From assembly GCF_014217805.1 (NCBI RefSeq), contig NZ_CP055156.1, forward strand, positions 2,052,585 to 2,116,584: a stretch of 64,000 bases of DNA. Reading direction: 5' to 3'. Both the position numbers and the translations under genes were made by a program. Position 1 is the stretch's first letter; the number at the start of each line of letters is the position of its first letter. Below, in pieces: positions 44,298 through 51,569 of this stretch. This DNA comes from Adhaeribacter swui. Its GTDB lineage: Bacteria > Bacteroidota > Bacteroidia > Cytophagales > Hymenobacteraceae. The notes beneath the pieces were generated by a model, which worked only from the letters and a program-made list of their open reading frames with translations, did not search any database and had not been told where the DNA came from.

Positions 44298-44870
44298 CTT
44301 CTTTGGAGCCTTTACAAGTCTCCAGACGCAGGTGCTATCGAGTTTGAACAGTAACCCGTTTGCCTCATGGCCGGCGGGCCTCGTTTGGTTCTTCCGGGCT
44401 GGTCTAAGCTTGTTTTCCTCCTGACGTCGGAATGCTTCGCACCACAATCTTAGAAGGCCCTCCACAGCCAAACTGGTGTCAGTCGCAAGTAGCTACTGCC
44501 TATCTTTTAAAATATGTTAAAATAAAGTAGGAGCAAGTGTTCAGCGCAGGTGAGGAGACAGCAAAGCAGAAAGACGCGGAAGTAACTTCCGCTCCATAAG
44601 TATCTTTAATACTTGATCGATGTTCTTTTTCTAATTTCTACCTGTTCCATCAGAAAAGCCGTGGCTAAGCGCCTCTGACACCAGTTTGGCTGTTGAGCAC
44701 CTGCTAGGATTCCGGTTTTGCGCAGCAAAATTCCGCAGCGGAGCGAGGAAAGGAAGGCTAGCCCGTGCGAGAGAGCCAAACGAGGCCCGCCGGCCACGAG
44801 GCAAAACTTGAAGCTAACAAATTAGATAGCACCAGTGAATGGAGGCTTGAAAAGGCTCCAAAGAACTACT
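44298..44870. repeat. Two diverged copies of a ~190-bp element in inverted orientation
   Basis: The left copy (about 44298-44492) and the reverse complement of the right copy (about 44665-44870) share TTCTTTGGAGCC, GGTGCTATC, TGCCTC.TGGCCGGCGGG, CCTCGTTTGG and CAGCCAAACTGGTGTCAG in the same order, with diverged sequence between. The two point toward each other around a 170-bp centre. Weak frames of about 60 codons across the copies look like shadows. The whole interval 44237-45060 has no gene. Confidence 0.85.
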
Positions 44871-45066
44871 TCAAGTATATTCTTATAAACTTTAAAATAG
44901 GTAACTAAAAGTTCACATTAAAGCTGTTTAGTATTCTAAAATCAAATCATTAAAGGTATCAACTACAAGCGAGTAGTATTTTGTGGAGCTATCCCGTTTT
45001 GGTGGTGGAGACACCCCAAAGGCGAATGTTGCCTCTACTTTTAATAAATGCTAAACAGCTTCATGA

Positions 45067-45112
45067 TAAAAAAACGGCTCCAGTTCAAATGAACCGGAGC
45101 CGTTTTTTAAAT
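45067..45112. terminator. Bidirectional terminator of the DUF2911 gene
   Basis: AAAACGGCTCC (45071-45081) pairs with GGAGCCGTTTT (45096-45106), and A and T runs flank both sides. It lies 15-60 nt after the DUF2911 stop on the minus strand. Confidence 0.85.
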
Positions 45113-45127
45113 TTTTTAAAATTCTAA

Positions 45128-45682
45128 TTAAGCCGAAGCACCCGCAGTTTTAATTTTAACCGGCACCTCTACGTTTTCCCATTTCATGGTAATTACGCCG
45201 GCATTTTTACCTTTTGGCGTTACTTCAAATTTCAGGTTTTCGGTTAAGGCTTTGCTGGCAACGGGTTTTACTTTTACGCGCAGCGCGTCCTGGGCTTCGT
45301 CGTATTTAAAAGCGCCCCATTGCTCGGCGGTTTTATTAAAAATAACGGTCCATTCGGTTTGGTTCGGGATGGTAAACAACGCGTAAGTGCCGGCTTTTAA
45401 AGCTTGTCCTTCAATCATCACGTCTTTATCAAAAGTAATGGTAGTAGCTTCATTGGCGCCGGTACGCCATACTTTGCCGTAAGGTTCTTTCTCGCCAATC
45501 ATTTTGCGGCCTTTTAACGCCGGAGAACTGTAGTTAATGGTAACCTGAGCGGCGCCTATTTTACCGGAGGCCGTAGCGGGTGGACTGGGCCGTTTGGCTT
45601 TATCATCCTGACCAAAGGCAAGGGTAGTAACGGCTAAAAATAAACACAGTAATAAATTTGCTCTTAATTGTTTCATTAACAT
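45128..45682 (-). CDS. Exported DUF2911 family protein
   Basis: The 184-residue protein has a signal peptide (residues 1-24, ending AFGQ) and one DUF2911 domain. Family motifs are VTINYSSPALKGRKMIGEKEPYGKVWRTGANEATTITFDKDVMIEGQALKAGTYALFTIPNQTEWTVIFNK and QWGAFKYDEAQDALRVKVKP. DUF2911 proteins are periplasmic or outer-membrane associated in Bacteroidota and have no known activity. It stands alone. Confidence 0.9.
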   Translation of the reverse strand: MLMKQLRANLLLCLFLAVTTLAFGQDDKAKRPSPPATASGKIGAAQVTINYSSPALKGRKMIGEKEPYGKVWRTGANEATTITFDKDVMIEGQALKAGTYALFTIPNQTEWTVIFNKTAEQWGAFKYDEAQDALRVKVKPVASKALTENLKFEVTPKGKNAGVITMKWENVEVPVKIKTAGASA

Positions 45683-46060
45683 AGTTTTAGTTAGTTAAAG
45701 TGAATTATATTAGAATACGCTAAAATGCAATAATTCGCTGACTTTATCAAGATTAACGCCGATACTTTGCGCTTATTGCCGCCGCGGGTAAGGAGTAATG
45801 TCTGCTTGAGGTGTAATACCAATATTACTGAAGCAAGGCTTATCTAAACTATTCACCCGGCGGTAGCGTCAGCAAGGTTTACAAATGCGGCGGCCTCTAA
45901 GGAAAAAAGAATAAACTACTGATCTATATTGATTTAAGCGCCAACAAGTTTTTTAAATTATAGCGTTTGTTCTAGTTGAATTTCCGGAAACCAATTGAGA
46001 TATCGGTGTAAGTCCGGGAGTTTTCTGTAATTTTAAATTTTAAATTAAACGCTGCATTCG
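45683..46060. other. Divergent intergenic region, nothing identified
   Basis: These 378 bp between DUF2911 and DUF486 genes should contain two promoters, but I could not identify clean elements. No open frame or hairpin of note was seen. Confidence 0.35.
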
Positions 46061-46432
46061 TTGAAAGGATTTTACACCATCGCGCTCTTATTGCTATCCA
46101 ACGTATTTATGACGTTTGCCTGGTACGGGCACTTGCAATTTAAAAAAATAAGCTGGCTGCAGCAGGTGGGCTTAGTGGGCGTAATTTTAATTAGCTGGGG
46201 ATTAGCCCTTTTTGAGTACGTTTTTCAGGTGCCGGCCAACAAAATCGGTTTCGAGGAAAACGGTGGACCTTTTTCGATGTTCGAACTCAAGATAATTCAG
46301 GAAGTAGTGTCGCTGGTGGTTTTTACGCTGGTAACAGTTTTTATCTTCCGGACGGACAAGCTGGCCTGGAACCACGCCGTTGGTTTTCTTTTTATGGTGC
46401 TGGCAGTTTACTTTATTTTTAAAAAATGGTGA
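46061..46432 (+). CDS. DMT family protein (DUF486)
   Basis: The 123-residue protein has four transmembrane helices (about 4-24, 31-50, 76-95, 102-120) with the DUF486 sequence FMTFAWYGHLQFKK and SWGLALFEYVFQVPANKIGFEENGGPFSMFELKIIQEVVSLVVFTLVTVFIF. It starts at a TTG codon; an ATG at codon 15 or so of the frame would leave out the first helix. The family resembles half-size drug/metabolite transporters, with no known substrate. Confidence 0.9.
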   Translation: MKGFYTIALLLLSNVFMTFAWYGHLQFKKISWLQQVGLVGVILISWGLALFEYVFQVPANKIGFEENGGPFSMFELKIIQEVVSLVVFTLVTVFIFRTDKLAWNHAVGFLFMVLAVYFIFKKW

Positions 46433-46493
46433 AGCAAGTACCACACTTTCGGCTTTCATCGTTACAACACTAAAATTATTCCGGATATAAAGC

Positions 46494-47489
46494 ATGGAAT
46501 TTGAATCACAGGTTTCGTATCAAGAGCGAATCCAGGAACATCAGAAAAAAATTAAACAAGTATTTGCCGAAGTTGGTAAAGTAGTGGTGGGCCAGCAATA
46601 CATGGTAAACCGCTTGTTAATCGGATTATTTACCGGCGGTCATATATTATTAGAAGGCGTGCCTGGTTTGGCTAAAACGCTCACCATTAATACCCTCAGT
46701 CGGGTTTTGCACTTAAACTTTCAGCGCATTCAGTTTACCCCCGATTTGTTACCGTCCGATTTAATCGGGACCATGATTTATAACCAGAATTCGTCGGCGT
46801 TTGAAGTTAAAAAAGGACCTATTTTCGCGAATTTAATTTTGGCCGATGAGGTAAACCGGTCGCCTGCCAAGGTACAATCGGCGCTGCTCGAAGCTATGCA
46901 GGAAAAGCAGGTAACCATTGGCGATTACACCTATAAGTTGGATTTACCTTTTCTGGTGCTGGCTACGCAAAACCCCGTAGAGCACGAAGGTACTTACCCG
47001 CTACCCGAAGCCCAGGTAGACCGTTTTATGATGAAGGTGTATGTAAATTATTTAAAAAAATCGGATGAGCTGGAGGTAATGCGCCGCATGGCCAATATGT
47101 CGTTTGCCGGGGTGGTAAATACCATCTTAACCAAAGAAGATATCTTTGCCATCCGCAACGAAATAAACCAGGTGCAGATTTCGGAAGTGCTCGAAAAGTA
47201 CATTATTGAGTTGGTGTTTGCCACGCGGCGGCCGGCCGAGTACGACCTGAACGAGTTTGCCGATTACATCCAGTTCGGGGTGTCGCCGCGGGCCAGTATT
47301 GCTTTGAACCTGGCCGCCAAAGCCGTGGCATTTTTCGACGAACGCGATTACGTGTTACCCGAAGACATTAAAGAAGTAGCCTCCGACGTGCTCAATCACC
47401 GCATTATTTTAAATTACGAAGCCGAAGCCGACGATATTAAAACCAAAGATTTTATCGAAGCCATTCTGCGCAAAGTGCCCATCAGTTAG
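46494..47489 (+). CDS. MoxR family AAA+ ATPase
   Basis: The 331-residue ATPase has Walker A at about residue 52 (LLEGVPGLAKT), Walker B and the following helix in NLILADEVNRSPAKVQSALLEAMQEKQVTIG, and sensor 1 in LVLATQNPVEHEGTYPLPEAQVDRFMMK. It is normal length. MoxR proteins act as chaperones for membrane or metal-centre assembly and usually precede a DUF58 gene; here a terminator follows directly, so the gene stands alone. It starts 61 bp after DUF486. Confidence 0.95.
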   Translation: MEFESQVSYQERIQEHQKKIKQVFAEVGKVVVGQQYMVNRLLIGLFTGGHILLEGVPGLAKTLTINTLSRVLHLNFQRIQFTPDLLPSDLIGTMIYNQNSSAFEVKKGPIFANLILADEVNRSPAKVQSALLEAMQEKQVTIGDYTYKLDLPFLVLATQNPVEHEGTYPLPEAQVDRFMMKVYVNYLKKSDELEVMRRMANMSFAGVVNTILTKEDIFAIRNEINQVQISEVLEKYIIELVFATRRPAEYDLNEFADYIQFGVSPRASIALNLAAKAVAFFDERDYVLPEDIKEVASDVLNHRIILNYEAEADDIKTKDFIEAILRKVPIS

Positions 47490-47517
47490 TATTTTAGATA
47501 TTTAAAAAATTAAAAAT

Positions 47518-47555
47518 GCCGGTATAGTTGTGCGCAGCAGCTTACCGGCTTTTTG
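47518..47555 (+). terminator. Terminator after the MoxR gene
   Basis: GCCGGTA (47518-47524) pairs with TACCGGC (47543-47549), followed by TTTTT. Confidence 0.75.
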
Positions 47556-47747
47556 CATCAATAGCGCCAGTGTATAGTTTTAGTGAGAATATAAGGTTAA
47601 CTGCCTATCATAGTAATCCTGTCATAATAATTATAAAGCAGTACCGAGGTCCTCTCGTTATAGGCATTTAACTAAATTTAAAGAACTGCCAAATTCTGCC
47701 CCAATAGAGCAAACTTGTTAGTAAGGAGTAAGATTTCGGTTATAAAA

Positions 47748-47773
47748 TTGAAAAATTAGGACTCAACTATTTG
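47748..47773 (+). promoter_or_regulatory. Candidate arsR promoter
   Basis: TTG at 47748-47750 and CTATTTG at 47767-47773 are separated by about 17 bp, approximating the Bacteroidota TTG/TAnnTTTG arrangement. The -7-like box touches the operator palindrome, so bound repressor would block the start site. Confidence 0.4.
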
Positions 47774-47822
47774 CTTATCTAATTGTTTCATCGTAATATT
47801 ACGATGAAACAATTAGATAAGC
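47773..47822. promoter_or_regulatory. Perfect 50-bp palindrome, ArsR operator candidate
   Basis: Two 25-nt arms, 47773-47797 and 47798-47822, are exact reverse complements with no spacer; the centre reads TTTCATCGTAATATTACGAT and continues symmetrically. It ends one base before the arsR start codon. The centre resembles known ArsR/SmtB boxes. A related half-site, TTCATCGTAATA, occurs at 48622-48633 before arsM. Confidence 0.8.
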
Positions 47823-47823
47823 T

Positions 47824-48153
47824 ATGGGCGTTACTAAAACCCAAAACTTTACGGAGGCGCAGAATCAGTTAGCCAACTTAGCGAAAGCCTTAGGCCATCC
47901 TGCCCGCATTGCTATACTGGAAGTGATATTGAAACGCCAATCCTGCATTTGTACCCATATTGTAGACGAACTGCCCTTGGCCCAAGCTACCGTTTCTCAA
48001 CACTTAAAAGAACTTAAAGCGGTAGGGCTAATAAAAGGCGAAATAGAAGGAACCAGCGTTTGTTACTGCATTAATGAACCTGTATGGGAGCAATCCCGGG
48101 ATATGTTACTGAATTTGTTTACGGTTCCACTTTCTGGTCCTAAATGCTGCTAA
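47824..48153 (+). CDS. arsR: ArsR-family arsenic-responsive repressor
   Basis: The 109-residue winged-helix protein has [19 protein letters not shown], a recognition helix [27 protein letters not shown] and strong metalloid-binding candidates: C41 and C43 in the segment [10 protein letters not shown] at helix alpha-3, C80 and C82, and C108-C109 at the very end. The C41xC43 pair occupies the place of the ELCVCDL site in classical ArsR. Its start codon directly follows the palindrome, so it is almost certainly autorepressed. It overlaps the next gene by 10 bp. Confidence 0.92.
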   Translation: MGVTKTQNFTEAQNQLANLAKALGHPARIAILEVILKRQSCICTHIVDELPLAQATVSQHLKELKAVGLIKGEIEGTSVCYCINEPVWEQSRDMLLNLFTVPLSGPKCC

Positions 48154-48608
48154 GTAGTAAGAATATGAACGCCATAGAAACTATCCAATTAGCCAAAACC
48201 GTCGATCGGCCAGCAATCATCCAATTGTTGAATTCACTCCAATTACCAACAGTAGATTTACCGCTGGTGCTGGATAGTTTTGTGGTTGCTAAGCAGCAGG
48301 AAACCTTGCTAGGGAGTTGTGGGCTGGAGCTATATGGAACCTTAGCTCTTTTGCGATCTTTAGCCGTAGCGCTTCATCATCAAGATCAGGGTTTAGGAGC
48401 TGCTCTTTTACAAGCTACTCTGGATTTAGCTAAAACAAGAGGAATAAAAGGAGTGTACTTAATTACGAATACTGCTGCCAACTTTTTTGAAAAAAGAGGA
48501 TTTGCTCCCGTAGAACGTTCCCGCGTGCCCTTAGCTATTCAACAAACAGCTCAATTTGGTTCTGTGTGCCCTTCATCTGCTACTGTCATGTGCCGATCAA
48601 TTTTTTAA
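48144..48608 (+). CDS. arsN2: GNAT acetyltransferase of the ArsN2 type
   Basis: The 154-residue GNAT protein begins inside arsR (10-bp overlap); an ATG eight codons in ([11 protein letters not shown]) is a good alternative start. Signature segments are [100 protein letters not shown], including the acetyl-CoA loop [10 protein letters not shown]. This is the pattern of the ArsN2 family found in arsenic operons; ArsN1 relatives acetylate arsinothricin, and the substrate of ArsN2 is not established. Confidence 0.85.
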   Translation: MLLSSKNMNAIETIQLAKTVDRPAIIQLLNSLQLPTVDLPLVLDSFVVAKQQETLLGSCGLELYGTLALLRSLAVALHHQDQGLGAALLQATLDLAKTRGIKGVYLITNTAANFFEKRGFAPVERSRVPLAIQQTAQFGSVCPSSATVMCRSIF

Positions 48609-48621
48609 ATTTTTGCTTTGA

Positions 48622-48633
48622 TTCATCGTAATA
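48622..48633 (+). promoter_or_regulatory. ArsR half-site upstream of arsM
   Basis: TTCATCGTAATA repeats half of the 50-bp arsR palindrome in the same orientation, 28 bp before the arsM start. It may give ArsR independent control of arsM. Confidence 0.45.
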
Positions 48634-48661
48634 AAACAATAAACCGATAAATATAAAAATC

Positions 48662-49498
48662 ATGCAAACCGCTGAAGAACTAAAACAAATTGTAAAAGAA
48701 AAGTACGGCGAAATAGCGCTGCAAAGTAAGACTCAAAACGAAAGCTCCTGCTGCGGCGCTACCAGTTGCGGGGTTACCGACCTTACTATTATGGCCGAAG
48801 ATTATTCCCATCTTTCCGGCTACCAAGCCACAGCAGATTTAGGCTTAGGCTGCGGTTTACCCACCGAGTACGCACGCCTGAAAGAAGGAGATACCGTACT
48901 CGACTTAGGTTCGGGAGCTGGTAACGACTGTTTTGTGGCTCGCTCCATAGTGGGGGAAACCGGCAAAGTAATCGGCGTAGATATGACCGAAGCCATGATA
49001 CAAAAAGCCAAAGAGAACGCGCAGAAACTAGGTTTTGCAAACGTGGAATTTCGCTTAGGCGAGATTGAAGATTTGCCTTTAGCCGCTAATCGGGTAGATG
49101 TAGTGGTGAGTAATTGCGTGCTGAACCTGGTACCCAGCAAAGCCCAGGCTTTTAAAGAAACATTCCGGGTTTTAAAACCAGGTGGCCATTTTAGTATCTC
49201 GGATGTGGTGTTAGAAGGCGAACTGCCCGCTGGTTTACAAAAAGCCGCAGAAATGTACGCTGGCTGTGTATCCGGAGCTATGCAGCAGGGCGACTACCTG
49301 GGTATTATTAAAAAAGTAGGTTTCGAAAACGTGCAGGTACAGAAAAAAAGGCTGATTAACCTACCGGATGATTTATTAGGGAATTATCTATCTGCTGCTG
49401 AATTAGAAGCTTACAAAGCTAGTGGAACCGGCATATACAGCATTACCGTATATGCCGAAAAGCCTGCTACTGCCTGCTGCGAACCAGGTTGTTGTTAG
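48662..49498 (+). CDS. arsM: Arsenite S-adenosylmethionine methyltransferase
   Basis: The 278-residue enzyme has the S-adenosylmethionine loop VLDLGSGAGNDC (79-90) and the three cysteines expected to hold As(III): C64 (GLGCGLPTEYA), C152 (VSNCVLNLVPS) and C202 (MYAGCVSGAM), matching the conserved triad of ArsM. Additional Cys pairs occur at N-terminal C30-C31 and C-terminal CCEPGCC. ArsM makes mono-, di- and trimethylated arsenic. It is the third gene of the arsenic unit; a possible ArsR half-site precedes it. Confidence 0.95.
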   Translation: MQTAEELKQIVKEKYGEIALQSKTQNESSCCGATSCGVTDLTIMAEDYSHLSGYQATADLGLGCGLPTEYARLKEGDTVLDLGSGAGNDCFVARSIVGETGKVIGVDMTEAMIQKAKENAQKLGFANVEFRLGEIEDLPLAANRVDVVVSNCVLNLVPSKAQAFKETFRVLKPGGHFSISDVVLEGELPAGLQKAAEMYAGCVSGAMQQGDYLGIIKKVGFENVQVQKKRLINLPDDLLGNYLSAAELEAYKASGTGIYSITVYAEKPATACCEPGCC

Positions 49499-49547
49499 TT
49501 TTAATTTAAAGTGATTTTTTAAATTTTTAAAATTTATAGCTACTTAC

Positions 49548-49964
49548 GTGAAAAACATCCTGGTTCTTTGCACCGGCAATTCGTGCCGCAGCCAATTGGC
49601 CGAAGGTTATTTGCGGCATTTTGCCCAAGCTCGGGCAAATATTTACAGCGCGGGTATCCAGACTCACGGAGTTAATCCCAGAGCCATTGCCACCATGGCC
49701 GAAGATGGGTTAGATATATCCCAGCATACTTCTAACCACATCAACGAGTACCAAGGCATACCTTTTGACTACGTTATTACCGTTTGCGACCATGCCCAAG
49801 AAAATTGTCCGTTTTTCCCAGCGGCAGCCGCACGGTTTCACCAAAACTTCACGGACCCCGCTAAGGTTACTGGTACCGAAACCGAAATACAGGCTGCCTT
49901 TACCCAGGTACGCGATCAGATTAAAGCGTATTGCCACCAGTTTGTTGCCGCTAACCTGTCCTAA
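49548..49964 (+). CDS. arsC: Thioredoxin-type arsenate reductase
   Basis: The 138-residue protein starts at GTG. The low-molecular-weight phosphatase loop CTGNSCR contains C8 and R14, and the resolving cysteines C80 and C87 lie in TVCDHAQENCPFF, matching the Cys10/Cys82/Cys89 relay of S. aureus pI258-type ArsC. It reduces arsenate to arsenite with thioredoxin. It follows arsM by 49 bp, and a bidirectional terminator comes 5 nt after its stop codon. No arsenite pump follows. Confidence 0.92.
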   Translation: MKNILVLCTGNSCRSQLAEGYLRHFAQARANIYSAGIQTHGVNPRAIATMAEDGLDISQHTSNHINEYQGIPFDYVITVCDHAQENCPFFPAAAARFHQNFTDPAKVTGTETEIQAAFTQVRDQIKAYCHQFVAANLS

Positions 49965-49967
49965 AAT

Positions 49968-50000
49968 AAAAAAGCCTGCCGATTCTGGCAGGCTTTAGAT
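49968..50000. terminator. Bidirectional terminator between arsC and the lipoprotein gene
   Basis: AAAGCCTGCC (49971-49980) pairs with GGCAGGCTTT (49987-49996). The strong T-run is on the minus strand, so it also ends the convergent gene that stops at 50092. Confidence 0.8.
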
Positions 50001-50091
50001 TGTTAAAGCAGGAGACTAAGCTGCTTTAACACAAGATGGTAGCATCATATTCTCACCCATTCTGATGCTCCATCATATTTTTAAAAATTTA

Positions 50092-51516
50092 TTAATACTC
50101 TACTTCGTTAGCGTTCCAGTTAGTCCAGCCGGCAGTCCAGTCGGTGGTACCAAAAGCACCGATGTACGTAGCACTTTCAAAGAAAGAATCCAGGCCAGTA
50201 GTAGCACCACCCGTTAATAAAGCAGAGCCAGCAGCTGGTAAAAAGTTTGGTGCCGATTGGCTAAAGGCGTTTGGTAAACCCAAGGTGGCGTAATCCGCAA
50301 TAATGCTGTTGTTATTACCGGTAGCGTTAAAGAAGCCAGAGATATCGAATGTACTGGCCGGTTTATTAGGGGTTACCGTGGCATCGCCGGCGTAAACCGC
50401 TAAAGCTTTAGAACCGGAACCCGCAATAACTACATTTTTAATTTTTAAAGAACCACTGGTTGCGTTGGCTTCGGTAGTGGAGCTGTTACCACTTTGGTCG
50501 TCTAATAACAAACCGGTGGGCCAACCAGCTACTAAAGTGTTGTACACCGAAATGCTGCTGTTACGGCGAATGTGCATGCCCCGCTTAAAGTTAGAATTAA
50601 AGGCAGATGCATCAGGGGTGGCTTTAGGACCAAACAAAGATACGTTAGAGAAAATAGCGCTGGTTTTAGGGGTGGCATTAGAACCTTGAGCATCGTTATC
50701 TGATTCAAAACCGTTAGAACCGGAAACATCAGCTACGTTTGGATCGCTTAAACCTACCAGAAATTGTAATTTGCCGGAAAAACCGTTATCAGTGTCAAAC
50801 ATATCATCCACGGTTTTGTAAGCAATCAAGTGCTTGGCATTTACCGTACCGCCAAACCACTCAAAGGCATCGTCGCCGCAATGCGACACTTGGATGTAAT
50901 CGATAGTAGTGCCGGAACCTACGCCACCCATGGTTAAACCGTTAATTTCATTGTCGGGCTGAAAAGCTACCCCGCCAAACTCGATACGCACGTATTTTAA
51001 AATACCAGAGTTATCGGCTGCTTCGGTACCACCAAAATCCCGGTCAACACCGCCTTCAATGCGGCCATTGTTGTTAGGTAAGTTAATAGGCGCTTTTCCC
51101 AAAACAATAATTCCGCCCCAGTCGCCGGCAGCGCGGTTGCCTTTAGCTTGAGCCGAAGTAAATACAATAGGTTTTTGTGCTGTACCTTCGGCCATAATTT
51201 TACCACCCCGCTCAATTACCAGAGTACCTTTAGACGCTTTTTCGCCCATAATAACGGTGCCAGGCTCAATAGTTAAGGTGGCGCCGTTCATCACGTAAAC
51301 AAAGCCTTTTAATAAGTACTTTTTATTAGCAGCAAAAGTAAAATTCTGATCCGTAGATCCTTCTACCGTAGCAACACCGTTGGATTCAGTTACTTTAAAT
51401 TCGGTTTTAGGGGTGTTCCCGTTACCGCCTGAATTCGAACCACTATCGTCGTCGGAACAGGCAAAGGAGAATATCGCCAGAATGGCTAATAAGGTCCAAT
51501 TTTGAAATTTCTTCAT
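50092..51516 (-). CDS. Surface lipoprotein with parallel beta-helix-like repeats
   Basis: The 474-residue protein has a lipoprotein signal (residues 1-20, SFACSDDDSGS, Cys20) and a glycine-serine-rich linker. The rest resembles Bacteroidota proteins of the right-handed beta-helix type: LLKGFVYVMNGATLTIEPGTVIMGEKASKGTLVIERGGKIMAEGTAQKPIVFTSAQ, NEINGLTMGGVGSGTTIDYIQVSHCGDDAFEWFGGTVNAKHLIAY, and the end TDWTAGWTNWNANEVEY. Its start lies 53 bp downstream of the TonB receptor stop, so they form one unit. It is often mislabelled a multidrug transporter; it has no membrane helices. A ligand-binding role beside the receptor is inferred. Confidence 0.85.
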   Translation of the reverse strand: MKKFQNWTLLAILAIFSFACSDDDSGSNSGGNGNTPKTEFKVTESNGVATVEGSTDQNFTFAANKKYLLKGFVYVMNGATLTIEPGTVIMGEKASKGTLVIERGGKIMAEGTAQKPIVFTSAQAKGNRAAGDWGGIIVLGKAPINLPNNNGRIEGGVDRDFGGTEAADNSGILKYVRIEFGGVAFQPDNEINGLTMGGVGSGTTIDYIQVSHCGDDAFEWFGGTVNAKHLIAYKTVDDMFDTDNGFSGKLQFLVGLSDPNVADVSGSNGFESDNDAQGSNATPKTSAIFSNVSLFGPKATPDASAFNSNFKRGMHIRRNSSISVYNTLVAGWPTGLLLDDQSGNSSTTEANATSGSLKIKNVVIAGSGSKALAVYAGDATVTPNKPASTFDISGFFNATGNNNSIIADYATLGLPNAFSQSAPNFLPAAGSALLTGGATTGLDSFFESATYIGAFGTTDWTAGWTNWNANEVEY

Positions 51517-51569
51517 GATTTTAGAGAAATGAGAATTAAATATTAAGTTGGTTGTGCTTGAGTAAGAAA

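Noticed and set aside
44289-44797. Two 60-codon minus-strand frames at 44289-44471 and 44606-44797
   Set aside because: They lie across the inverted element copies, share no consistent reading frame and show no domain.
46061-46432. DUF486 gene start at a downstream ATG
   Set aside because: The TTG at 46061 gives the full first membrane helix, which a later ATG would remove.
47803-47870. ATG within the right arm of the ars palindrome giving a 21-codon frame
   Set aside because: It is out of frame with arsR, very short, and explained by the palindrome sequence.
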